In this document: positions 1 to 5,910 of the stretch, one piece after another | Position numbering within the stretch: the first letter of the stretch is position 1 | Layout: each line of letters starts with the position of its first letter | Assembly: GCA_016182435.1 (NCBI GenBank) | Contig: JACPGN010000224.1 | Coordinates: 1 to 8,225 of the forward strand | Origin: Lentisphaerota bacterium | GTDB lineage: Bacteria; Verrucomicrobiota; Kiritimatiellia; JAAZAB01 | Length of the DNA stretch: 8,225 nt | Reading direction: 5' to 3' | Notes under the pieces: generated by a model | The model's database searches: none | The model's input: only the letters and a program-made list of their open reading frames with translations | Told to the model about the DNA's origin: nothing | Translations under genes and position numbers: made by a program

Positions 1-345
1 AAGCAGCAGAACGGTGAACAAGCATAAGGTGCTGCGCAGCAGCAAGAGCAAAAATGTTTGGCCGCCGCGGGGTTGAAAGAGGGACAATAGCGCGATGCCC
101 AACGCAAATGGTTCCAGCATCAGCAATCGGGTGGCCAGGAACCTGGGCGGAATACGGCTCAAGGCCGCGAGGCCGAGCAGCACAAAGGCGATTGCCGCAA
201 ACCCGCCCAGTCCCGTTTTATCGGGACGTGGAAAGAGAATTACGGCCAGCAGTAACACTAAGGCGCCGGCGAGCTTGAAGCCTGCCGGGCAGCGGTGCAC
301 CGCGCTGTTTAACCGGCTATAGCGGTCTATGAAATCATGATGCAT
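1..345 (-). CDS. cbiQ: CbiQ-type ECF transporter T component, cut by the window edge
   Basis: About 115 N-terminal codons are visible. CbiQ is the membrane T component that couples the ATPase subunits to the CbiM substrate-binding subunit in cobalt/nickel importers. The protein begins MHHDFIDRYSRLNSAVHR, a typical CbiQ start. A first hydrophobic segment follows (FKLAGALVLLLAVILF), then one around GFAAIAFVLLGLAALSRIP, then the family-like stretch RLLMLEPFALGIALLSLF and FLLLLLRSTLCLFTVLLL. The ATG lies 11 bases inside the end of cbiM, so the two genes are probably translationally coupled. The C-terminal coupling helices and the expected ATPase gene (cbiO) would lie before base 1. Identity rests on family resemblance and on position directly after cbiM. 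Cobalt versus nickel cannot be decided here. Confidence 0.85.
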   Translation of the reverse strand, partial: MHHDFIDRYSRLNSAVHRCPAGFKLAGALVLLLAVILFPRPDKTGLGGFAAIAFVLLGLAALSRIPPRFLATRLLMLEPFALGIALLSLFQPRGGQTFLLLLLRSTLCLFTVLLL

Positions 346-1279
346 GGGGTGCTTTCGGCGTCAGGCTGCGCGCCAGTAAAAAGGCAAAGCCGAACATCAA
401 TATTGTGCCGATTCCCCCGGCCAAGGCGGTCGCTTTTGTCGGCGAACTGATGCCCGGAATTGCGTAGTCGGGTAGGGGCGCCGGCGCCATATTTTCGTTG
501 ACGGCTTTGTGTTCGAACTGCTGGACTTGAGCAACATATTCCAGGCCATCCGGTCGGCGGGAAGCGAAGGGCGCGACAAAAACCGCCAAGCCCACGGCAA
601 TCAGCAGGCCGAAAGCCAACTGTTCCCAAAGACGCCGGCCATTGCTGAAAGTGTTCGCCGCCAGCAGTTCCGGCCTGGTCCGCGCCACGGCGATAAGCAC
701 CAGCGCGGTGATTAACGCTTCGCCGATGCCGATGAGCAGGTGAATACTGACCATGACGGGAAAAACAAGAGTCCAGGCCACAGTCCGGGAAAACGCCAAT
801 TGCGCCGCACAACTGCCGGCGGCCAGCACCACCGAGCACCAGGCCGCAAAGGTGGCGGCCAGCATTTGACCGCGCAATCCCGGCGCTAAGCGGCGAACCA
901 GCCAGTAGATGCCATATCCGCCGATGGTTCCCACGATGGCCATGTTGAAAATGTTGGCGCCCAGCGCCAGGATGCCGCCATCGGCAAAAACTAAGGCCTG
1001 AATAATCAAGACGCAGGTAATTACCAGGACGGCCGCGCTCGGGCCTACCAGGGTAGCGGCCAGGACCCCGCCCAGCAAATGACCAGAAGTGCCGCCGGCC
1101 ACCGGGAAATTAAGCATTTGCGCGGCGAAAACAAAGGCCGCCGTAAGCCCGATCAACGGCGCCCGCCGCGGCGGCAGGCTGTGTTGGGCGATCCGCACGG
1201 CCAGCGCCAAGCCGCTGACCGCGAGAACCCCGCTGAGCGCGAGGGTCTTGGCGTCCAGAAAACCATCAGGAATATGCAT
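335..1279 (-). CDS. cbiM: CbiM/NikM substrate-specific component fused to a CbiN-like PDGLE domain
   Basis: This is the substrate-binding (S) membrane subunit of a group I ECF importer for Co2+ or Ni2+. The N terminus is MHIPDGFLD. His2 and His67 (in GTSGHLLGG) sit where the NikM crystal structure places its metal ligands together with the free N terminus, so the start codon is well fixed. About six hydrophobic segments cover residues 13-210. From about residue 217 there is a helix, then RRPDGLEYVAQ (PDGLE at 243-247), a periplasmic stretch and a last helix near 283-305. This is the layout of CbiN, which is usually a separate gene. Length is 314 residues, as expected for an MN fusion. The start has no Shine-Dalgarno sequence. 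A weak promoter (TTGGAA, 17 bases, TAGACT on the minus strand, about 1306-1335) lies just upstream. No cobalamin or nickel riboswitch was recognised. Confidence 0.93.
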   Translation of the reverse strand: MHIPDGFLDAKTLALSGVLAVSGLALAVRIAQHSLPPRRAPLIGLTAAFVFAAQMLNFPVAGGTSGHLLGGVLAATLVGPSAAVLVITCVLIIQALVFADGGILALGANIFNMAIVGTIGGYGIYWLVRRLAPGLRGQMLAATFAAWCSVVLAAGSCAAQLAFSRTVAWTLVFPVMVSIHLLIGIGEALITALVLIAVARTRPELLAANTFSNGRRLWEQLAFGLLIAVGLAVFVAPFASRRPDGLEYVAQVQQFEHKAVNENMAPAPLPDYAIPGISSPTKATALAGGIGTILMFGFAFLLARSLTPKAPHAS

Positions 1280-1335
1280 GCGACGTGGGTATTAGTGTAG
1301 TGAGTCTAATGTTTCTTTACATTCATTCCAAAGCT

Positions 1336-1430
1336 GTCATTCCCGCGCAAGCGGGAATCCAGATTAGAAAGAATGGATTCCGGGTCTCCTCCACAGGCGG
1401 ATCCGCCAGAGGCGGAAAGCCCGGAATGAC
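1336..1430. repeat. GTCATTCC...GGAATGAC palindromic repeat, copy 1, with nested insertion
   Basis: The element starts with GTCATTCCCG and ends with CCGGAATGAC. The left arm (1336-1362) is itself a hairpin (TTCCCGC, CAA, GCGGGAA) followed by TCCAG. The right arm begins TGGATTCCGGG at 1374 and closes with CCCGGAATGAC. The right-arm loop is enlarged and contains a second repeat type, the palindrome GGCGGATCCGCC (1396-1407) followed by AGAGGCGGAA. A second copy of the outer element lies at 5780-5867. It fills most of the gap between the zinc-ribbon gene and cbiM. Confidence 0.85.
1396..1417. repeat. GGCGGATCCGCC palindrome with GGCGGAA tail, copy 1
   Basis: A perfect 12-base palindrome is followed three bases later by GGCGGAA. 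The same arrangement, with a four-base spacer, recurs at 6853-6875. This copy sits in the loop of the right arm of the GTCATTCC element, so it probably inserted after that element. Confidence 0.65.
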
Positions 1431-1462
1431 AATCAAAGCAAATTGATTTATGACTCACAACA

Positions 1463-1870
1463 TTAGGCCCCGGGCGCGGCCGGGTTTGGTTTAGGCGCGA
1501 ACTCTTCGCAGGTGTCCGTGGCTTCTACTTCCCGATTGGACCGGCCGCAACGCTGGAGAAACGGGTTGACGATGTAATGAGCGCAATGGCGGCAAAGCCG
1601 GCCGACCGTTGCAAGCACTTCCTCCTCGCCAAACACCTTGCTCGGCCGCGGCAGGTCCCGGTGTGAAAAGCCGGGAATGGATGTCTTAACCTTAAATGGA
1701 ACCGCCGCCTCGTCGGGAAAGACGTGGCCGCAGGCCCCGCAGGCAAGCTTTTCGCCCACGCGCTTAAACCCATCGAAGACGCTCTCGCGCTTGAGGAGCG
1801 TCTCCTGACCGCACTCCCGGCAGCTAATTTCAATGCCCCGCGTCGTAGTCGGTTGTTCTGTTTTGGCCAT
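1463..1870 (-). CDS. Small cysteine-rich protein with two probable zinc-binding clusters
   Basis: This is a 135-residue soluble protein of unknown function. The first cluster is a classic zinc ribbon: C17-x2-C20 (SCRECGQ) and C44-x2-C47 (CGACGHVFP). After a linker with the motif FSHRDLPRPSKVF, the second cluster is C93-x2-C96 (RLCRHCAHYIVNPFLQRC) with C108 and C121 (TDTCEEF). Eight cysteines in this order would bind two Zn2+. There is no signal peptide or membrane segment, so a cytoplasmic location is likely. The end is proline- and alanine-rich. It lies 65 bases after the glycosyltransferase gene on the same strand, so co-transcription is possible. No Shine-Dalgarno sequence precedes the ATG. 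A role in nucleic-acid binding or as a metal-dependent adaptor is only a guess. Confidence 0.8.
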   Translation of the reverse strand: MAKTEQPTTTRGIEISCRECGQETLLKRESVFDGFKRVGEKLACGACGHVFPDEAAVPFKVKTSIPGFSHRDLPRPSKVFGEEEVLATVGRLCRHCAHYIVNPFLQRCGRSNREVEATDTCEEFAPKPNPAAPGA

Positions 1871-1935
1871 AGGCCAACAGACTGGGGAAAAGGATTATGC
1901 TTGTCAAGAATAGAGACGCCGCTAGTGCGGACCGC

Positions 1936-3888
1936 TTAAGGGTTCCTGATCTCGGCCTGGAATTTGACAATGGCGGGATGATCCCAGCCGACCAGCGCCG
2001 CGGCGGCCGCCAGGGCCTGTTGCGCTTTTTCTGTTTGTCCCTGCGCCTGGCGCAGAATTGCCAGCGCAAACCAGGCCTGAGCGTGCCGCTTATCCAGGGC
2101 GATCACCTGCTCGTAGAGAGCTTGCGCTTCGGTTTTCCGGTTCAGGCATTCCAGCGTTATTCCGGCATTGAAGAGCGCGTCCGTTCGCTCGGGCTGGATT
2201 GCCAGCGCGTGTTGGAAAGCGTCCAGGGCCGCGGCATATTTTTTCTCCAGGAAGAACGCGTTGCCGAGCGCAAAGGAGGCCTCGGCTGAATCCGGCTGGA
2301 GATCTCTGGCCTGTTGCGCGTAAGCAAGGGCCTTGTCACTGTCGCCTTGTCGCTGCCAGTAGGCCGATTGATTGAGCGCATCAGCCAAAGTAGTGTCCGG
2401 CAGAGCATGGGGCAGAACGGCCAGCAGCGCGCCGCCCCAGCCAATGAGCAGATGTCGCCAGTCCCGATGAATCGGGATGTGGAACAGCCCCGGCAGAGCG
2501 GCCAGCGTGCCGCCGGCGGCCGGCAGCAAGAGTACAGCCAGCGGCAGACGGTAGCGCGTCGTCACAAAAGTGATGAGCACCCCAGCCGCGCAACAAAGCG
2601 TAATGATCCAGGAGCCCGGTGATGAACGGGTGCATTGCCGGAACCCGTAACCGGCGCAGGCTAACAGCCAGATCAGGCCAAAGCTGACTTGGGCGAGTTT
2701 TAATGATGGCACTGCCGCGGGCAGCAAGCGGCACAAGCCCGTGTCGTCAAATTCGCGGATGCTGAGAAGCCGCTGGACTTTGCGCGCCAGCAATTGCAAG
2801 GCCTGCGCCGGGTGCTCCCTCCAGAACCGGCGGGCCCGGTCCTGCCAGAAGCGGTCAGCCTGCGCCAAAGTGAGCGGTCGGCCGATGGCGCGCGAGGTCA
2901 GGCGCGCGGCGTCGCGCGTCATTTCTTCGGCGCTTAAGCGGATGCCGGGCAGGGCGGTGCCATAGCCTTTACTTGCCGGGTTGTTGCCCATATAGAGATT
3001 CAGCCCGGTATGGGCGGAAACTGGGATCCATTCACCACTCACGCGGAAATTATGGATGAGCGAAGGCAATAGGCAGGCGTAACCCAAGCCGAGAACGAGG
3101 GCAGCCTGAAGGAGGCGCCGGAAAACGGACGACGGCCTGCCCTGCGAAGCCTTGGCGAAGCAGGGACGACGGACAACAGACGTTGAACGGCAAATGGCAG
3201 AAGGCGGGATGAGCGACCTGTCCATCGGACTGAGTACTATCCAAAGAGCAACGATCGGGATCGCCAGCCAGAAGAAACCCAGAATCTGGCCGCCGACTCC
3301 GAGGATCAATCCCGTGGCGCCGGCCGTGATCCAAGTCCATTGCTCACGCCACCGATCGAGGCACGTAGCGGCTAAGGCTGTCCAGAAAAGGCCTAAGGCG
3401 ACCGGCATGGTGACCAGCGAATAAGTGGCTGCCGGACCCAGCAGGGCAAAGCCTGATGCGGCTATGATAGCGGCGGCCTGGCCATAGCGGCGCTGCGTCA
3501 AACCGAAAATCAAGCGGGCGGTGAGCCCATCCAGCAGGGCTTGGAAAATGGCCGCTGCGGCGAGGTTGGCGCCGCCCAGCAGCTTATAGAGGCCGGCGAG
3601 CAGATAAGGATAAAGCGGCATGAAAGTAAAAACGCTCTCTACGTTCTGGCCACTGGCCAGGCGGCTGGCTACGCTATGATACAGGCCGCGGTCGCCGCCC
3701 AGCGGGGAAAAAAAAGGCGAGGAAATAAGTTCGTTCAGGCAGGCCAGGCGCAGGGCGACCGCCATTACACTCGGCAACCAGGGCAGAAAATGAGCCAGGC
3801 GCCGCCCACCCGCAATGCTACGCATAGCGTTGTAGGCGGGCGGGCTGGGCTGGGAAGTTAGCCCGGGTTGTGTAACATCAGGACTCAT
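1936..3888 (-). CDS. GT-C (family 39 type) membrane glycosyltransferase with C-terminal TPR repeats
   Basis: This multi-pass inner-membrane protein of about 650 residues resembles ArnT/PMT-like glycosyltransferases, which move sugars from polyprenyl-phosphate donors to lipid or protein acceptors on the periplasmic side. After the first helix, the segment SPLGGDRGLYHSVASRLASG places an acidic residue where the family has its catalytic Asp, followed by FTFMPLYPYLLAGLYKLLGG, the usual loop-1 signature. About ten hydrophobic helices follow. The last 150 residues hold four TPR units (such as AEASFALGNAFFLEKKYAAALDAFQHALAIQP). Around residues 230-260 a low-complexity tract (RRPCFAKASQGRPSS) is encoded by inserted repeat DNA. 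The start is uncertain: ATG at 3888 was chosen, but an in-frame GTG at 3930 would add 14 residues, and neither has a clear ribosome binding site. The specific sugar and acceptor are not known. Confidence 0.85.
   Translation of the reverse strand: MSPDVTQPGLTSQPSPPAYNAMRSIAGGRRLAHFLPWLPSVMAVALRLACLNELISSPFFSPLGGDRGLYHSVASRLASGQNVESVFTFMPLYPYLLAGLYKLLGGANLAAAAIFQALLDGLTARLIFGLTQRRYGQAAAIIAASGFALLGPAATYSLVTMPVALGLFWTALAATCLDRWREQWTWITAGATGLILGVGGQILGFFWLAIPIVALWIVLSPMDRSLIPPSAICRSTSVVRRPCFAKASQGRPSSVFRRLLQAALVLGLGYACLLPSLIHNFRVSGEWIPVSAHTGLNLYMGNNPASKGYGTALPGIRLSAEEMTRDAARLTSRAIGRPLTLAQADRFWQDRARRFWREHPAQALQLLARKVQRLLSIREFDDTGLCRLLPAAVPSLKLAQVSFGLIWLLACAGYGFRQCTRSSPGSWIITLCCAAGVLITFVTTRYRLPLAVLLLPAAGGTLAALPGLFHIPIHRDWRHLLIGWGGALLAVLPHALPDTTLADALNQSAYWQRQGDSDKALAYAQQARDLQPDSAEASFALGNAFFLEKKYAAALDAFQHALAIQPERTDALFNAGITLECLNRKTEAQALYEQVIALDKRHAQAWFALAILRQAQGQTEKAQQALAAAAALVGWDHPAIVKFQAEIRNP
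3127..3172. repeat. In-frame repeat insertion inside the glycosyltransferase gene
   Basis: The 9-base direct repeat GGACGACGG occurs at 3127-3135 and 3164-3172. It encloses a segment with inverted CCTGC/GCAGG ends and two GCGAAGC copies (CCTGCGAAGCC, TTGG, CGAAGCAGG). On the coding strand this gives the low-complexity peptide CFAKASQGRP between two membrane helices. The 11-mer CCTGCGAAGCC also occurs in the repeat tract inside the sigma-factor ORF near 4537-4547. Confidence 0.6.
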
Positions 3889-3997
3889 AAGCGCGTGGCC
3901 GAAATATACCAAGCGGGCATAAAGATACACGTCTATTTCTTGTTCGCTGCTTGTGCTATAACCTGGATATTGCGATTTTCGCGCAACTTTCAGGTCA

Positions 3998-4003
3998 TAT
4001 AAT
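3998..4003 (+). promoter_or_regulatory. Perfect TATAAT -10 box for the sigma-factor operon
   Basis: TATAAT lies 52 bases before the ATG at 4056, in the 167-base divergent gap with the glycosyltransferase gene. A matching -35 is weak (TTTTCG, 16 bases upstream). A start near 4010 would give a leader of about 45 bases. The -10 alone is convincing but not proof. Confidence 0.45.
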
Positions 4004-4055
4004 CAGGCGCGCGGAACGACTAATGGGTAGAGAAGCACAACGCGGGGAGTGCGCC

Positions 4056-5033
4056 ATGAATGCCTCTGACCTGCGCGGGCAATTGGAACAGCACCACGCG
4101 GCAAGCTATGGCTGGGCTATGAGTTGTTGCGCGCATAATCCGGAGGAGGCCGCAGACGTGTTGCAAAGCGCCTATTTGAAGATTCTGCAGGGCCGCGCCC
4201 GGTTCAGCGGCCGCTCGGCGTTCAAGACGTGGCTGTTCACGGTTATCCGGCGCACGGCCGCCGACCAGCGCCGGCGCCATTGGCTGCGTCGGGTGCTGCT
4301 GGAACGGTTCGCGCGCGAGCAAGAACCAGCAGCCCTGCCTACCGGCGCCGATAAGGCTTCGGAGCGTGGGGAGCTTTGGAAGCTGTTGCGCGCGGCGCTG
4401 GAGCGGTTACCGAATGGTTCAAACTATCAGGCTATTTCAATGAACACCAATGAACGTGAAGCACCCCGCGGCAAGCCGCGGGGCAACCTGCTCCGCCGAA
4501 GTAGTTCTGGCTACGCAGGTCGAGTCTTTGCGGAACCCTGCGAAGCCAAGGACGCCATCTTGTCCTCCATAGCCGCATCGGCGACGGAGGATCCTCTCTG
4601 TGGCAGGCCGCAGGGCTTCCTGGCGAAGAAGGGTGATGATCGGCTGCGTTCCCTCTTTCAGGAGCTTAAGTCTCGGGATCTCCAGGATACGCCGTCTTTC
4701 GACGGTCTCTGTAATGCGGCGGCGCGCCGCGAGCGGGTTCAGTTTTTTACGCCCGGATTGAGGCTGGCCATGGCGGCTGTCGCGCTGATCATGGTGGCAA
4801 CGTCGCTGACCGTGTACCAGGTGAAAACACGCCAAGCCGCGGCAGAGGCTCACCAATGGGCGGCGCTCGCTGACTGGCAAGCCGCCACCGATGGATTATT
4901 GGCCGAGGCCAGTACGCCGTGGGGAAATCAGGTCGGCACTTCCTTAGCGGCATGGCTGGATGAGAGTTGGCCTAATACGAGATCACTAACAATACCCGAA
5001 AATGAAAGGAGGGGTTATGAACAGGAAAGTTGA
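4056..5033 (+). CDS. ECF sigma factor lacking region 4, fused in frame to an anti-sigma-like membrane protein
   Basis: The ORF encodes 325 residues from ATG 4056, which has GGGGAG six bases upstream; upstream in-frame starts have none. Residues 1-75 are a normal sigma-70 region 2 (NPEEAADVLQSAYLKILQG, FKTWLFTVIRRTAADQRRR). Region 4 should begin at LLRAALERLP (residue 119) but stops there, and no -35-binding helix-turn-helix is present in any frame. MNTNER (129-134, ATG 4440) looks like the original start of the next gene. Residues 135-193 are Arg/Gly-rich repeat-encoded filler. From 194 (DDRLRSLFQELKSRDLQDTPSF) the protein resembles the anti-sigma-like genes that follow such sigma factors, with one membrane helix at 235-254 and an outer tail. 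The stop overlaps the next gene by 17 bases. It may be two genes fused by deletion plus repeat insertion, and is probably inactive as a sigma factor. Confidence 0.7.
   Translation: MNASDLRGQLEQHHAASYGWAMSCCAHNPEEAADVLQSAYLKILQGRARFSGRSAFKTWLFTVIRRTAADQRRRHWLRRVLLERFAREQEPAALPTGADKASERGELWKLLRAALERLPNGSNYQAISMNTNEREAPRGKPRGNLLRRSSSGYAGRVFAEPCEAKDAILSSIAASATEDPLCGRPQGFLAKKGDDRLRSLFQELKSRDLQDTPSFDGLCNAAARRERVQFFTPGLRLAMAAVALIMVATSLTVYQVKTRQAAAEAHQWAALADWQAATDGLLAEASTPWGNQVGTSLAAWLDESWPNTRSLTIPENERRGYEQES
4456..4634. repeat. Cluster of palindromic repeats inside the sigma/anti-sigma ORF
   Basis: The tract holds a 9-bp stem (CCCCGCGGC at 4464-4472, GCCGCGGGG at 4475-4483), the 11-mer CCTGCGAAGCC shared with the glycosyltransferase insertion, and a TCCTCC (4563-4568)/GGAGGA (4586-4591) inverted repeat around GCATCGGCGAC. 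The encoded peptide is rich in Arg, Gly, Ser and Ala and resembles no domain. It separates a truncated sigma factor from an otherwise ordinary downstream sequence, so it is best read as inserted repeat DNA that happens to remain open. Confidence 0.6.
5007..5014 (+). promoter_or_regulatory. Strong ribosome binding site deciding the start at 5017
   Basis: AGGAGGGG lies just before ATG 5017. An in-frame ATG at 5002 sits before this site with no Shine-Dalgarno sequence of its own, so 5017 is preferred. It also gives a cleaner signal peptide. Confidence 0.7.
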
Positions 5034-5661
5034 AATGATTGTTGCGGTCGTCTGCTTTGCCAGCGCCGCCACCTGGGCCCAGATGCCCCCCGGTGGAAGC
5101 ATGGGTGGACGGAATTCGTTCTCCCCCGGGCAAGGCGCGGGGCAGGGCCTGCCCGAGACATCTCGGGTCGGCCAGGGCGATCCCATGCTGGAGAACTTTT
5201 TCCCGCCGGAACTGGTTATGCAGAACCAGAAAGCCATCGGGCTGAAGGAGGACCAGCAAACCGCCATCCGAGCCGAAATGCAGAAGACAATGGCCCGTTT
5301 CACCGACCTGCAATGGCAGCAGAGCGCGGAAAACGAAACTTTTGCCGAACTGGTCAAGGCCGAGCGCCCGGACGAAGGCAAGGTGCTGGCGCAACTGGAT
5401 AAACTCCTGACCATCGAGAGCGAGATTAAACGCCTGCGCTTTGCGATGATGCTCAAAGTGAAGAATGCGCTCACCGCTGAGCAGCAAACCAAGCTCCGTG
5501 AGCTTATGCGGGCGAAGCGGCCATCATCCGGCATGGGCTTCCAGGGCCGTTCTCCGCAGGGGCAGGGGCAGGGCCAGGGTCGGTCGGCTCCAATGCATCG
5601 GCCATCGCCCGGCTCGCCGGAACAGGGCGCGGAAAAGTTCGAGGGCTTTGAAAATCCCTGA
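5017..5661 (+). CDS. Secreted Spy/CpxP/metal-resistance-like helical protein
   Basis: The 214-residue protein begins with a signal peptide (MNRKVEM, then IVAVVCFASAATWA, cleavage after residue 21). A Gly/Pro-rich linker follows, then a helical core from MLENFFPPELVMQNQKAIGLKEDQQ to NALTAEQQTKLRELM. The two GLKEDQ / LTAEQQ elements bracketing long amphipathic helices are the layout of periplasmic Spy/CpxP and heavy-metal-sensor (CnrX/ZraP-like) proteins. The tail from about residue 168 is Gly/Gln/Pro-rich with GQGQGQG, encoded by short tandem CAGGGG units. It overlaps the sigma/anti-sigma ORF by 17 bases. Sigma factor, membrane anti-sigma and secreted helical protein recall the CnrH-CnrY-CnrX layout, so a role in sensing or buffering envelope or metal stress is likely. 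No His-rich metal site is seen. Confidence 0.7.
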   Translation: MNRKVEMIVAVVCFASAATWAQMPPGGSMGGRNSFSPGQGAGQGLPETSRVGQGDPMLENFFPPELVMQNQKAIGLKEDQQTAIRAEMQKTMARFTDLQWQQSAENETFAELVKAERPDEGKVLAQLDKLLTIESEIKRLRFAMMLKVKNALTAEQQTKLRELMRAKRPSSGMGFQGRSPQGQGQGQGRSAPMHRPSPGSPEQGAEKFEGFENP

Positions 5662-5690
5662 ATAGCGCGTTGCGCGCCATAAAAAGCAAT

Positions 5691-5716
5691 GTGGCCGCGC
5701 CTAAGGGCGCGGCCAC
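5691..5716. terminator. Strong hairpin between convergent genes, probable terminator
   Basis: A perfect 11-bp stem, GTGGCCGCGCC and GGCGCGGCCAC, closes a TAAG loop 29 bases after the stop at 5661. On the minus strand it is followed after a few bases by TTTTT (AAAAA at 5681-5685), so it fits best as the terminator for the minus-strand gene at 5911-6609. On the plus strand no U-run follows. Confidence 0.55.
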
Positions 5717-5733
5717 CTGCTCGCCTCCAAGTT

Positions 5734-5772
5734 ACTCGACGCGGTCGAGTGTGATGCCTCAGCCATCTGAGG
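5734..5772. repeat. Two small perfect hairpins
   Basis: ACTCGAC-GCG-GTCGAGT (5734-5750) is a 7-bp stem, and CCTCAG-CCAT-CTGAGG (5757-5772) is a 6-bp stem. They lie directly between the terminator hairpin and the GTCATTCC element, making this gap almost wholly self-complementary. Confidence 0.5.
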
Positions 5773-5779
5773 GCTGATT

Positions 5780-5867
5780 GTCATTCCCGACCTGATCGGG
5801 AATCCAGAAAAATCCCTGGCCTGTGGCCGGGCAGGCAATGCTGGATTCCCGCTTTCGCGGGAATGAC
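5780..5867. repeat. GTCATTCC...GGAATGAC palindromic repeat, copy 2
   Basis: The left arm (5780-5807) starts GTCATTCCCG and ends CGGGAATCCAG. The right arm (5841-5867) is CTGGATTCCCGC, TTTC, GCGGGAATGAC. Each arm is a hairpin and the arms pair with each other around a 33-base centre. Same family as 1336-1430 but without the nested insertion, so it shows the intact form. Confidence 0.85.
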
Positions 5868-5910
5868 AGCGTTGATGTTCACAACCTACCCTCAAGGCCT
5901 TACGGTCGAG

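Noticed and set aside
1280..1462. Cobalamin riboswitch before cbiM
   Set aside because: The gap is short, filled by the GTCATTCC repeat, and shows no B12-box motif.
3951..4055. Longer N terminus for the sigma-factor ORF
   Set aside because: It would overlap the -10 box, and the added residues do not resemble sigma factors. ATG 4056 has a good ribosome binding site.
4464..4483. Terminator between sigma and anti-sigma genes
   Set aside because: The hairpin has no U-run and lies within an open frame next to other palindromes, so it is treated as part of the repeat insertion.
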